Below are positions 35,963 through 44,184 of a stretch of 64,000 bases of DNA, in pieces (the first letter of the stretch is position 1; the number at the start of each line of letters is the position of its first letter). Made by a program: the position numbers and the translations under genes. The notes under the pieces were generated by a model, which saw nothing but the letters and a program-made list of their open reading frames with translations, ran no database searches and had not been told where the DNA came from. Source of the stretch: Maricaulis alexandrii (GTDB lineage: Bacteria; Pseudomonadota; Alphaproteobacteria; Caulobacterales; Maricaulaceae). The DNA is taken from NCBI RefSeq assembly GCF_005871165.1, contig NZ_SWKP01000006.1:124001-188000 (forward strand). The letters run 5' to 3'.

Positions 35963-36439
35963 ATGAAGCGCATCCTAGTCACCCTGACCCTGCTGGCCGT
36001 AGCCGCTTGTGCCTCTGCCCCGACCCAGTACGAAGCCGCCAATGGATCAGACCGCGGCTTCTCTGAAACACGGATCGAGCAGGACCGCTATCGCGTCCGC
36101 TTTGCAGCGGGGTCGGATACGACCTTCCAGCAGGCCGAGGACTATGCCCTGCGACGGGCCGCCGAACTGACCCTGCGCGAAGGCCGGGACTGGTTCCAGG
36201 TCGTCAGCCGGCATCATGAGGGCAATGACCGCAATCCGGTCGGTGTGGGCGGCTCGGTCGGGCACACCTGGGGGTCAGGCGGTTTCTCGGGAAGTGGTGT
36301 CGGCATCGGCATCCGGATTGACGGCAATGCCGGCGACAAGGAGGTCGTGCTGGAAGTCCTGCTGCGTGACGGCCCCCGCCCTGAACAGGGCGATGCCTAT
36401 GATGCCCGGGCCATCCTGGAATACGCCGCGGACAATTAA
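35963..36439 (+). CDS. Lipoprotein of the CC0125/CC1285 type
   Basis: 158 residues from the ATG at 35963. The signal ends in LAVAAC, a lipobox giving lipidated Cys at about residue 15. RYRVRFAAGSDTTFQQAEDYALRRAAELTLREGRDWFQVV is the recognisable core of a lipoprotein family found in Caulobacter and relatives (quoted as landmarks RVRFAAG, LRRAAELTL, DWFQVV). A Gly/Ser-rich stretch follows (GSVGHTWGSGGFSGSGVGIG). Function unknown; probably outer-membrane anchored. It follows mutB by 73 bases and may be read from it. Confidence 0.8.
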   Translation: MKRILVTLTLLAVAACASAPTQYEAANGSDRGFSETRIEQDRYRVRFAAGSDTTFQQAEDYALRRAAELTLREGRDWFQVVSRHHEGNDRNPVGVGGSVGHTWGSGGFSGSGVGIGIRIDGNAGDKEVVLEVLLRDGPRPEQGDAYDARAILEYAADN

Positions 36440-36452
36440 TCAGGGCAGACGC

Positions 36453-36815
36453 CTAGTCCAGCAGACCCAGCTCGCGCTGTTTCTTCTGGCTGAGACCGGA
36501 CGCCACAATGCGATGGCTTTCCGCGATGTAGACTTTCAGGTCCTCATCGCTCAGCCCCGGTTCGGCATAATGCTGGATCCAGGTCATGCCGCGCGAGGCC
36601 AGATAGGGTGCCGGTCGCAGGCCCGGCTGTTCCTTGAGGATTTCAAAGGACAGGTCAGAGACCTTGAAGGAGAAGCGTGGCCCCTCCTCTGCGTCAAACC
36701 CGGCCACAACGAAGACTTTGCCGCCGACCTTCCAGACATCCGAACCGCCCCATTGCACGACGTGTGATGTGGCCGGCATGGTCTGGCAGAATGTGTTGAA
36801 AGCGATCTGGTCCAA
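36453..36815 (-). CDS. MmcQ/YjbR family protein
   Basis: 120 residues. The family has a double-wing DNA-binding-like fold. Landmarks: FCQTMPATSHVVQWGGSDVWKVGGKVFVVA at the N-terminus, then FSFKVSDLSFEILKEQPGLRPAPYLASRGMTWIQ with the conserved pattern P-x-Y-x-A-x(3)-W, and the helix LSDEDLKVYIAESHRIVASGL near the C-terminus. A nucleic-acid role has been proposed for relatives but is not shown. It lies 4 bases downstream of the HhH-domain gene. Confidence 0.88.
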   Translation of the reverse strand: MDQIAFNTFCQTMPATSHVVQWGGSDVWKVGGKVFVVAGFDAEEGPRFSFKVSDLSFEILKEQPGLRPAPYLASRGMTWIQHYAEPGLSDEDLKVYIAESHRIVASGLSQKKQRELGLLD

Positions 36816-36819
36816 GGGG

Positions 36820-37395
36820 TCAGTCCGTCAGGGACTTGGCCTGTTCCACCCATTGATCGCGCGCGATCCGGCCACGGCCATTGATGCGGTCATCCCAGAC
36901 ATCGACATCCGTCTCGGTCCATTCCGCAATCTGCGCAATCGTCGTCACGCCGCCGGCCTGCAGGGCCGCAGCCGCTTTCGGGCCCAGGCCCTTGATCCTG
37001 GTCAGATCATCCTGGCCGGCCGGGCTTGCCGGTTTGGGGATAGACTTGGCTTTCGGCTTGGCTGCTGCTTTCGGTTTCGCAGCCGCCTTCGCCTCGGATT
37101 TGGCTGCGGGTTTTGCAGCGGCGGCCGGCTTGCTTTCAGGCTCGGGCGCGGGCTCGGGCTTGGCCTCGACAACCGGCGCTTCCGGCGTTGCTTCGGCGGT
37201 GACGGACTTCACGGAGGCTTCGCCCAGACGGCGAGCGAGGTTTTCGTTTTCCTGCCGCAGACGCGCATTCTCGGCCAAGGCCTTGTCGGCCTCGGCGCTG
37301 CGGGCATCACCGCTCCAGATCTGGTAGCCGATGAAGACACCGGCCGCGATCGCCGCGAGCAAAAGAAGACCCATTTGCCAGACCAGGTAGAACAT
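36820..37395 (-). CDS. Membrane-anchored helix-hairpin-helix protein
   Basis: 191 residues. One N-terminal membrane helix (LVWQMGLLLLAAIAAGVFIGYQIW), a short coiled-coil (ADKALAENARLRQENENLARRL), an Ala/Lys/Pro/Glu low-complexity linker (about 75-145), and a C-terminal helix-hairpin-helix domain. The last contains LTRIKGLGPKAAAALQAGGV followed by TTIAQIAEWTETDVDVWDDRI. The same HhH module occurs fused to respiratory or ribosomal proteins in other bacteria. Here it is tethered to the membrane. It sits between the BON-like gene (3 bases) and the MmcQ gene. Confidence 0.72.
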   Translation of the reverse strand: MFYLVWQMGLLLLAAIAAGVFIGYQIWSGDARSAEADKALAENARLRQENENLARRLGEASVKSVTAEATPEAPVVEAKPEPAPEPESKPAAAAKPAAKSEAKAAAKPKAAAKPKAKSIPKPASPAGQDDLTRIKGLGPKAAAALQAGGVTTIAQIAEWTETDVDVWDDRINGRGRIARDQWVEQAKSLTD

Positions 37396-37398
37396 GCG

Positions 37399-38448
37399 CT
37401 AACCCCCGAAAGTCGAAACTGAGAACCGGATGACCCGGTCCTGATCTTGTACCAATACCACGGACACCCGCGGATTTTCCGCCACGCCATTGCCGAGCAG
37501 GACCGACACCTCATCAAGGCGGGCCGCATCAAGACCGGCGGCCAGGGCTTCACGGAGCACGCTGACCGTCAGCTGGGTATCGGACGGGCAGGCTTGGAAA
37601 ACCCGTCCCACCCGCCGCAGGGACACGGCCGTCAGCGGGCTGGGCGCCGCACCTTCACGGTCGAACCGCAGCGTATCGGCGCCTTGGGCGGCCCGGATGA
37701 TGGCGGCACAGGCTGCCACATCAGGAATATGCGCGTCCGGCGGCATGCCGGCCGGCGTCAGGATCCAGGCCCCCTGATAGGGCTCCGGCAGGTTGCGGAG
37801 CGCGCTTGCCACGGATTGGACCGTCTGCGGATTGGCCGCTTCCCCGACAAGGACGCCATACTGGCCCTGGAGGACCAGCGCACCCCGGTCCAGCCGGGCC
37901 AACTGGCCCAGAAGCCGGGTCGCCGCATCTTGCCAGGCCGGCGAGGCCGAACCGCCCGGCACCAGGGTCAGATCGGTATCCGCCCCATGGGTGAATTGCG
38001 ATTCCGCAAACTGCGTCAGCGCCGAGCGCGCTGCAGCGGTGGTGGCATCACCGCGCAACAGGACGCGCCCATTCAGGGCCACGTCGGCGCGAAAGACAAA
38101 GCCCTGCTCAAGCCGGGCATCGATGGTTTCATCAATGACGCGTGTCACACCGCCCGCAACGCGCCCGCCCGACCAGGTCGACGCGGCCACGGTCGACAGG
38201 GCATCGGCCCGGGCCGTATCCGTGGGCGCCGCACCCGTGACGATGGCGGTTTGGCCATCCATCCGGACATGCGCCCAGTCATGTCCGCGCAGGCTGAGCG
38301 CGCTTTCGGCTCCGGCCTGAAGGCGGGCCTCGATCGCGCCGATCGAGAACGGGCCGACGGAAAACAGCAAAACAGCCGTGCTCAGGATCGCCGCAGCCGA
38401 AATCAGCAGGACGTTGCGAACCCGGGTCGTCATCTCAAAATTCTTCAT
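37399..38448 (-). CDS. Exported protein with BON-like repeats
   Basis: 349 residues if started at the ATG at 38448; another ATG five codons later (38433) is equally possible. A signal/anchor helix (NVLLISAAAILSTAVLLFSVG) precedes a region with two BON-like units. The first has the pattern SLRGHDWAHVRMDGQTAIVTG followed by ADALSTVAA; the second has ADVALNGRVLLRGDATT then ARSALTQFAE. BON domains occur in periplasmic and outer-membrane stress proteins and in front of OmpA domains. The C-terminal part has two cysteines and no clear OmpA motif. Upstream of, and 3 bases from, the HhH gene. Confidence 0.6.
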   Translation of the reverse strand: MKNFEMTTRVRNVLLISAAAILSTAVLLFSVGPFSIGAIEARLQAGAESALSLRGHDWAHVRMDGQTAIVTGAAPTDTARADALSTVAASTWSGGRVAGGVTRVIDETIDARLEQGFVFRADVALNGRVLLRGDATTAAARSALTQFAESQFTHGADTDLTLVPGGSASPAWQDAATRLLGQLARLDRGALVLQGQYGVLVGEAANPQTVQSVASALRNLPEPYQGAWILTPAGMPPDAHIPDVAACAAIIRAAQGADTLRFDREGAAPSPLTAVSLRRVGRVFQACPSDTQLTVSVLREALAAGLDAARLDEVSVLLGNGVAENPRVSVVLVQDQDRVIRFSVSTFGG

Positions 38449-38586
38449 CGCGTGAAAACACCATCCCCGCGCAGGGTTCAATCAGTTGAATTCGGCGGTT
38501 TCAGGGCAACCGGCTATTTCGGACGTAGCATTAAAAAACGCGCCTCTCCAGAGGGCAGAATGCCGCTTTGTAACCCCAACGTGAAA

Positions 38587-38612
38587 GGGCCGGAGCATAC
38601 GCCCCGGCCCTT
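38587..38612 (-). terminator. Rho-independent terminator after the TonB-dependent receptor gene
   Basis: Read on the minus strand, GGGCCGG pairs with CCGGCCC around a 10-base loop, followed by TTTC. It lies 27 bases after the receptor's stop codon. Confidence 0.7.
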
Positions 38613-38638
38613 CCGCGATTGAAAGCCGTTTGACGGGC

Positions 38639-41185
38639 TTAGTAGCGGGCGCGCAGCGTCAGACCATAGGTCCGCGGCTGGCCGAGGAAGGCATTGAACG
38701 AACCCGACTGGAACGGGCCGTCAAAACCGACCTGGATGTAGTCTTCGTCGAACAGGTTGCGACCCCAGGCCTCAAGCGACCAGCTGCCGTCTTCCGAACC
38801 GATACCGACGCGGCCATTGAAGATCGCGTAGGCTTCCTGGACCTTTTCCGGATCCAGGTCGGAACCCGTGTTCTGCTCGGACATCCAGCGACCGTCGAGG
38901 TGGGCCAGCCAGGTCAGGCCGTTCTCGAACTCACCTTCATAGGTGATCGCACCGGACGCATACCATTCCGGAGACAGGGAGAACTGACGGCCGGAGAGCA
39001 CGTCCACGTCCGGCGTACCGGTCGGGGCGAACTCGTCATAGGAAGCGTCGGCGTAGGTGATGCCACCCTGGACGGTCAGGCCTTCCATGGATTCCGGATA
39101 CCACAGCAGTTCCAGTTCACCGCCCTGCGTCGAGGCCCCGTCGATCGAGGTCACGAAGAAGGACAGACCGTTGAACGTGTTGAGCTGGTAGTTCTCGAAG
39201 TCCGAACGGAACAGGTAGAAGTTCGCCAGCAGCGAGTCGTTGAACCACTCGGTCTTGATACCGATCTCGAAGCTGTCGACCGTCTCCGGCGCGAAGGCGG
39301 CCGGGTAGGTTTCCGGATCAGCCAGCACGTTGGTGAAGTTCACCGCGGAGGAACCGGCCTGCGTGAAGCGGTCCAGGTTGAAGCCACCCGCCTTGTAGCC
39401 ACGCGAATACGTGCCATAGGCCAGCAGGTCTTCGTTGAAACGGTGCGAGACGGACGCCATGCCCGACAGCTCGTTCTCTTCGAACGACTGGGTGTGGCTG
39501 ATCATCGAGAACACGTCACGGCTCTGCGGCAGGCACGAGAAGGTGCCCAGCTGGGCCAGGCTGGCGGCCGGCAGGCCGGACGCACCAGACAGGACCGTCA
39601 GGAAGGTCTGGGCCTGCGGCGTGGAGAAGTCGAGAGCCGGACCCACCGCGTGTTCCCACACAGCACAAGCCGGGCTTTCGCTGTCACCCCAATCGAAGGT
39701 GGCCATCTTTTCCGTGGACGTGTGACGCAGACCGAAGGTCAGGTCCGTGCTGTCCGTGATCCGCCACGTATTGTGCGTGAAGAAGGACAGGCTTTCGGTA
39801 CCTTGCGTATAGGTGTCGCCATTGACGTTCCAGGCACCGGCCGGAATGCCCGAACCCGCCGTCAGGCCGGTGAAGCCGGGAACCGGATTGCCGAGGAAGG
39901 CCGACACGCCGGCAGCCGCATTGGCGATGTCGACGATCGTTGTCGGCGAAGTACCACCGGAGGCCAGCAGCGACAGGAAGGGTTCAAAGTGCACGCCGGT
40001 CAGGATAGCGTCACGACGAACCAGCGTCTCGTTGGCGTAATAGGTGCCGAACATCCAGTCGAAATTATCCGTGGAGCCGGACACGCGCGCTTCGAACGTG
40101 GTGGAGGCGAAATCGACCGTATTGTCTTCCGGCAGGCGATAGACAGCGTCCATGCCCGTGAAGTCGGTGTCTTGGCCGGACATCAGGGAGAAGTCGCGGT
40201 CAGAAGCGATCACGGTGAGATCGAAATTGTCGAAATTCCAGTTCAGTTCGCCCTGGATGCCGTAGTCTTCGATTTCCTGCGTGGTGTCGCGGTTGGAATT
40301 GACGACGCGGGCAAACGGATCTTCCGAACCCGGCATTTCACGGCCACCCGGGACCAGCGCATTGACGATCGGTGCCGTCGGGCCGGAGACGAGGCTCGGC
40401 GCCGCGCAGCAGTCTTCGTCGCGGCTGGTGTAGTCGGCGCCCAGAAGCAGGCTCACATCGTCGGACAGATCAAACAGGATCTGACCGCGCATCGTGTAGA
40501 AGTTCTGGTTGGCGTCTTCCGTTTCGGTCCGCGGACCGGAGAAGGTGTTCACCGTCTGGAAGCCGTCACGTTCGCGCTGGGCGCCGTAAAGGCGCACGGC
40601 GACGCTGTCGCTCAGACCACCGGTGACGCCACCGGCCAGGCCCCAGCCATCGGCACCGCCGCCGGAGATCGTGGCTTCGGCGTGGGCACCGAACTCATAT
40701 TCCGGGCGCTTGGTGTTGATGTTGATAATACCGGCCGAGGTGTTGGCACCGAACAGGGTGCCCTGCGGGCCGCGCAGCACTTCGATCGAGGACAGTTCGC
40801 CCAGATCGCCGAAGCTGATCCCGTTGCGCGAACGCGGCACGCCGTCGATCACGACACCGACGGAGGATTCCAGACCCGGGTTGTCACCCACGGTCCCGAT
40901 GCCACGGATACGGGCCGTGGTGGAATATTCGTTCGAGGTCGAGGTGACGTTCAGGCCCGGCGCGATGACGGCGAGGTCCTTGATGTCGCTCACACCGGCA
41001 TTGGTGAGAAGCTCTTCATTATAGGCCGTGACGGCAACCGGCACGTCCTGGATGCCCTGCTCACGCTTCTGCGCCGTCACGGTGATGACGTCGACGCTGC
41101 GAGCTTCCTGGGCGGCAGCCTGGCCCGCAGTCAGGGCGATGGCTGAAGTTGCGGCAAGCAAAAGGGTGCGATGAATCGCTGACAT
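38639..41185 (-). CDS. TonB-dependent outer-membrane receptor
   Basis: 848 residues with a signal peptide (LLLAATSAIALTAGQAAAQ). A TonB-box-like VDVITVTAQKRE is followed by the plug: VPVAVTAYNEELLTNAGV, DLAVIAPGLNV, RIRGIGTVGDNPG, VIDGVPRSRNG and IEVLRGPQGTLFGANTSAGIINI. The rest is a 22-strand-type beta-barrel ending in the aromatic C-terminal strand TYGLTLRARY. These receptors import siderophores, vitamins, or oligosaccharides and other polymers; nothing in the sequence fixes the ligand. It is divergent from a secreted S9 peptidase gene, which hints at peptide scavenging. Followed by a terminator. Confidence 0.95.
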   Translation of the reverse strand: MSAIHRTLLLAATSAIALTAGQAAAQEARSVDVITVTAQKREQGIQDVPVAVTAYNEELLTNAGVSDIKDLAVIAPGLNVTSTSNEYSTTARIRGIGTVGDNPGLESSVGVVIDGVPRSRNGISFGDLGELSSIEVLRGPQGTLFGANTSAGIININTKRPEYEFGAHAEATISGGGADGWGLAGGVTGGLSDSVAVRLYGAQRERDGFQTVNTFSGPRTETEDANQNFYTMRGQILFDLSDDVSLLLGADYTSRDEDCCAAPSLVSGPTAPIVNALVPGGREMPGSEDPFARVVNSNRDTTQEIEDYGIQGELNWNFDNFDLTVIASDRDFSLMSGQDTDFTGMDAVYRLPEDNTVDFASTTFEARVSGSTDNFDWMFGTYYANETLVRRDAILTGVHFEPFLSLLASGGTSPTTIVDIANAAAGVSAFLGNPVPGFTGLTAGSGIPAGAWNVNGDTYTQGTESLSFFTHNTWRITDSTDLTFGLRHTSTEKMATFDWGDSESPACAVWEHAVGPALDFSTPQAQTFLTVLSGASGLPAASLAQLGTFSCLPQSRDVFSMISHTQSFEENELSGMASVSHRFNEDLLAYGTYSRGYKAGGFNLDRFTQAGSSAVNFTNVLADPETYPAAFAPETVDSFEIGIKTEWFNDSLLANFYLFRSDFENYQLNTFNGLSFFVTSIDGASTQGGELELLWYPESMEGLTVQGGITYADASYDEFAPTGTPDVDVLSGRQFSLSPEWYASGAITYEGEFENGLTWLAHLDGRWMSEQNTGSDLDPEKVQEAYAIFNGRVGIGSEDGSWSLEAWGRNLFDEDYIQVGFDGPFQSGSFNAFLGQPRTYGLTLRARY

Positions 41186-41458
41186 ACTCTATCTTCCTCC
41201 CGTTGGTCGGCAGCTTGGGACTGCCTGTCGTTCACATCCGTTTTCCTAAGTCGGGTATGGATGCTGGCGGACATTGGTAGAAATCGGCACAGAGGTGAAG
41301 CCACTTTTCTGCATTTTTGGCCGTTCGCACCTGCAGCGGCGACATTTTCCGGCGTTTTCCCACCCTGTGTTGCATACCTGTCACAACTGGCAGGGCCCGG
41401 CATTGCGGAGGATCGGAAAACCGCCCTACATTTGGTCCTGCTTCAGGGGAGAACGCGT

Positions 41459-43510
41459 GTGACGAATCGTATTGCAGCATTAATCATTGCGGCCTTGGCC
41501 GTCAGCCCGGCTTGGGCCCAGCCGCCACACCCGATCCAGCCTGTCGACGTGTTTGAGCTGGAAGCGGCGTCCGATCCGCAAATTACATCGGACGGTATGC
41601 TGGTGGCTTATGTGCGCCGCACAAACGACTTCGATACGGACCGCACACAATCCGCGATCTGGCTGGTCTCCGCTGATGGTCAGACTCACCGCGCCCTGCC
41701 GACGTCCGCTGGTGAAAGCCACTCCCCTGTCTGGTCGCCGGACGGCCGTCATCTGGCCTTTGTCATGGCCAGCGATACCGGCACATCGCTGCAGATCTTT
41801 GACCGGTCCAGCGGTGACATCCGCAAACTGACCAATCTCGACACCGGTCTGAGCGCCCTCGCCTGGTCGCCCGACGGCAGCCAGCTGGCCTGGTCGGCCT
41901 TCATCCCGACAGCCGGCGTGGCACCGGCAAACCTGCCCGATCATGGGGATCGGGACTGGGCGGCGGCAGCCTTGGTCGAGGACCGGCTGAATTTCCGCTT
42001 TGACGGGAGCGGCGATATTCCGACCGGCAATCTGCAACTCTTCATCATGTCGGCCGAGGGCGGCGAGGTGCGGCAGCTGACGAATGATACCCTGGGCGCG
42101 TCCGGTGATTTCGCCTGGGCGGCTGACGGGCAAAGCCTGGTCTTTTCCGCCGACCGGCGCCCCGATGGCGAAGGTCAGGCACCCGACACGGAACTCTTCC
42201 GCCTGTCTCTGGAGACCGGCGAGATCACCCAATTGACCGACCGGGCCGGCCCTGACGGCCACCCCCGCCCCTCACCGGACGGATCGCAGCTGGCCTATCT
42301 GGGCTTTGACGACCGTCGAATGGGCTATCACAACACGGAGCTCTACCTGGCCGGGCCGGATGCCGCAGCACCGCGCGCCCTGACCAGGGAGCTGGACCGC
42401 TCGATCAATGGGTTTGAGTGGAGCGGCGACGGACAGTCCCTTTATGTCCAGTACGACAATGAAGGCGGCACGGAAGTCGCCCGTCTCAGTCTGGATGGCG
42501 AAGTCGAGGTCGTCGCGGACACGCTGATCGGGCCGACTTTCGGGCGAGCCTATACAGGCGGAAGCTTCTCCGTGTCGGACAATGACGTGCTGGCGATAAC
42601 CGCCGGCAATTCCACACACCCGTCCGAGATTGCGACCGGTCCGGCCGGCGAGGCCTTGACCGTCGTGACCGATCTCAATGCCGACATCCTGCCCGGGCTG
42701 ACACTGTCACAAGCGGAGGAAATCCGCTGGGCCTCACCCCATGACGGCCGGGAAATCCAGGGCTGGGTACTCTATCCGCCCGAATTCGACCCGGCGAATG
42801 AATACCCGCTTTTGCTGGAAATCCATGGCGGTCCGTTTTCCGCATACGGGCCCAGCTTCTCGGCCGAATTCCAGCTTTATGCTGCGGCGGGCTATGTCGT
42901 GGTCTACACCAATCCGCGCGGCTCAACCTCCTACGGCTATGAGTTCGCGAACCTGATCCATCATGACTATCCGGGGAATGATTATGACGACCTGATGGGC
43001 GCGGTGGATCACATGATCGACCGGGGCTTCATCGATGAGGACCGGCTGTTCGTGACCGGCGGGTCTGGCGGCGGTGTGCTGACCGCCTGGATCATCGGTA
43101 ATACGGACCGGTTCGCCGCGGCCGCGGTGGTCAAACCGGTGATCAACTGGGCCAGCTTCGTCCTCTATTCGGACCTGCCGCAATTCTTCTACCGCTACTG
43201 GTTCGCCAGCGCGCCTTGGGAAGACCCGGACGAGTACTGGCGCCGCTCGCCGCTCTCCCTGGTCGGCAATGTGGAGACCCCGACCCTGATGATGGTGGGC
43301 GGAGCCGATGTCCGCACACCACGCGCAGAGACCGAACAATACTATTCGGCCCTGCATTTGCGCGGCGTGCCGACCCGGCTGGTCGTGATCCCGGACAGTT
43401 TCCACTCCATCTCCAATTCGCGGCCGAGCCGCTTGTTGAGCAAGGTGGGGGAAATCCTGCGCTGGTTCGAGATGTATGATCCCGGCGCCGACGACGCGGC
43501 GGAAAACTAG
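41459..43510 (+). CDS. Secreted S9 family (prolyl-oligopeptidase-like) peptidase
   Basis: 683 residues from a GTG at 41459, after AGGGGAG. Signal peptide IAALIIAALAVSPAWAQ. The N-terminal part is a beta-propeller with WD40/TolB-like blades (VWSPDGRHLAFVM, AWSPDGSQLAWS, FAWAADGQSLVFS, PRPSPDGSQLAYLG). The C-terminal hydrolase domain has EIHGGPFSAYG, NPRGSTSYG, and the nucleophile in TGGSGGGVLTAWI (Gly for the usual Tyr after Ser). The acid Asp is in GGADVRTP and the His in DSFHSIS. Such enzymes cleave oligopeptides outside the cytoplasm. Divergent from the TonB receptor with 273 bases between. Confidence 0.93.
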   Translation: MTNRIAALIIAALAVSPAWAQPPHPIQPVDVFELEAASDPQITSDGMLVAYVRRTNDFDTDRTQSAIWLVSADGQTHRALPTSAGESHSPVWSPDGRHLAFVMASDTGTSLQIFDRSSGDIRKLTNLDTGLSALAWSPDGSQLAWSAFIPTAGVAPANLPDHGDRDWAAAALVEDRLNFRFDGSGDIPTGNLQLFIMSAEGGEVRQLTNDTLGASGDFAWAADGQSLVFSADRRPDGEGQAPDTELFRLSLETGEITQLTDRAGPDGHPRPSPDGSQLAYLGFDDRRMGYHNTELYLAGPDAAAPRALTRELDRSINGFEWSGDGQSLYVQYDNEGGTEVARLSLDGEVEVVADTLIGPTFGRAYTGGSFSVSDNDVLAITAGNSTHPSEIATGPAGEALTVVTDLNADILPGLTLSQAEEIRWASPHDGREIQGWVLYPPEFDPANEYPLLLEIHGGPFSAYGPSFSAEFQLYAAAGYVVVYTNPRGSTSYGYEFANLIHHDYPGNDYDDLMGAVDHMIDRGFIDEDRLFVTGGSGGGVLTAWIIGNTDRFAAAAVVKPVINWASFVLYSDLPQFFYRYWFASAPWEDPDEYWRRSPLSLVGNVETPTLMMVGGADVRTPRAETEQYYSALHLRGVPTRLVVIPDSFHSISNSRPSRLLSKVGEILRWFEMYDPGADDAAEN

Positions 43511-44136
43511 GCCTTGGCGCTGGGCCGGTTTGCGACGGCCTCGTACCAGCGGTGCAAGGCCTCGTATTCCTCGGGAACCGGCAGTTTGATCCAGCGGCAG
43601 AAATCGATCAGCGTCAGACCGGCAATATCGGCGGCGCTGAAAGTCTCGCCGGCGAGGAAAGCGCTCTCCTGAAGGCGCTCGTCCATCACCTTGAGAAAGG
43701 CGGCGGCGCGGGCGCGGCCGCGTTCGGCGAGTTCGGGGATCTGGGCATAACGTTCTGAGCCGGTAATGGCGTTGTTCTTGAAGAATTCGGACGTGTTCCG
43801 CAGGGCTTCGGCAACGCCCATCATGCCTTCGCTCTCGACCCGGACCCACCATTCGGCGACCAGGGCCTTCTCGGTCGGGGTCGTGCCCAACAGGGGCGGG
43901 TCGGGATAAACCTCCTCGAAATAGCGGGCGATGGAGGCATTGTCGCAAAGCACGGTGCCGTCCTCCAGCTGCAGCGCCGGTACGGTGCAGCGGGGATTGA
44001 TGGCCCGGAACCAGTCCTCGAATTGTTCCTGCGTCCCCAGATCGACCTGAACGGTTTCGACCTCGATCCCCTTCTCCGCCATGAAGATGCGAGCACGGCG
44101 CGGATTGGGTGCGCGGGTGTAATCGTAGAATTTCAT
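43507..44136 (-). CDS. Glutathione S-transferase family protein
   Basis: 209 residues from the ATG at 44136, preceded by GGGGAGAG. The thioredoxin-like domain begins MKFYDYTRAPNPRRARIFMAEKG, with NPRCTVPALQLEDGTVLCDNASIARY carrying the cis-Pro and glutathione-binding Asp-Asn region (Asn before Ala in place of the more usual Ser motif is close to the family). The helical C-terminal domain has FLAGETFSAADIAGLTLIDF. The substrate is unknown. It converges with the S9 peptidase gene, overlapping by 4 bases. Confidence 0.9.
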   Translation of the reverse strand: MKFYDYTRAPNPRRARIFMAEKGIEVETVQVDLGTQEQFEDWFRAINPRCTVPALQLEDGTVLCDNASIARYFEEVYPDPPLLGTTPTEKALVAEWWVRVESEGMMGVAEALRNTSEFFKNNAITGSERYAQIPELAERGRARAAAFLKVMDERLQESAFLAGETFSAADIAGLTLIDFCRWIKLPVPEEYEALHRWYEAVANRPSAKA

Positions 44137-44184
44137 GTCTCTCCCCATGGACCGTTACCGGTCCGTTTTATTGTGAAAATTCAA

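Noticed and set aside
38630-41146. Long open frame on the plus strand antisense to the TonB-dependent receptor
   Set aside because: High-GC codon bias leaves the opposite strand open; its translation has no family features, while the minus-strand frame encodes a complete receptor with signal peptide and plug motifs.
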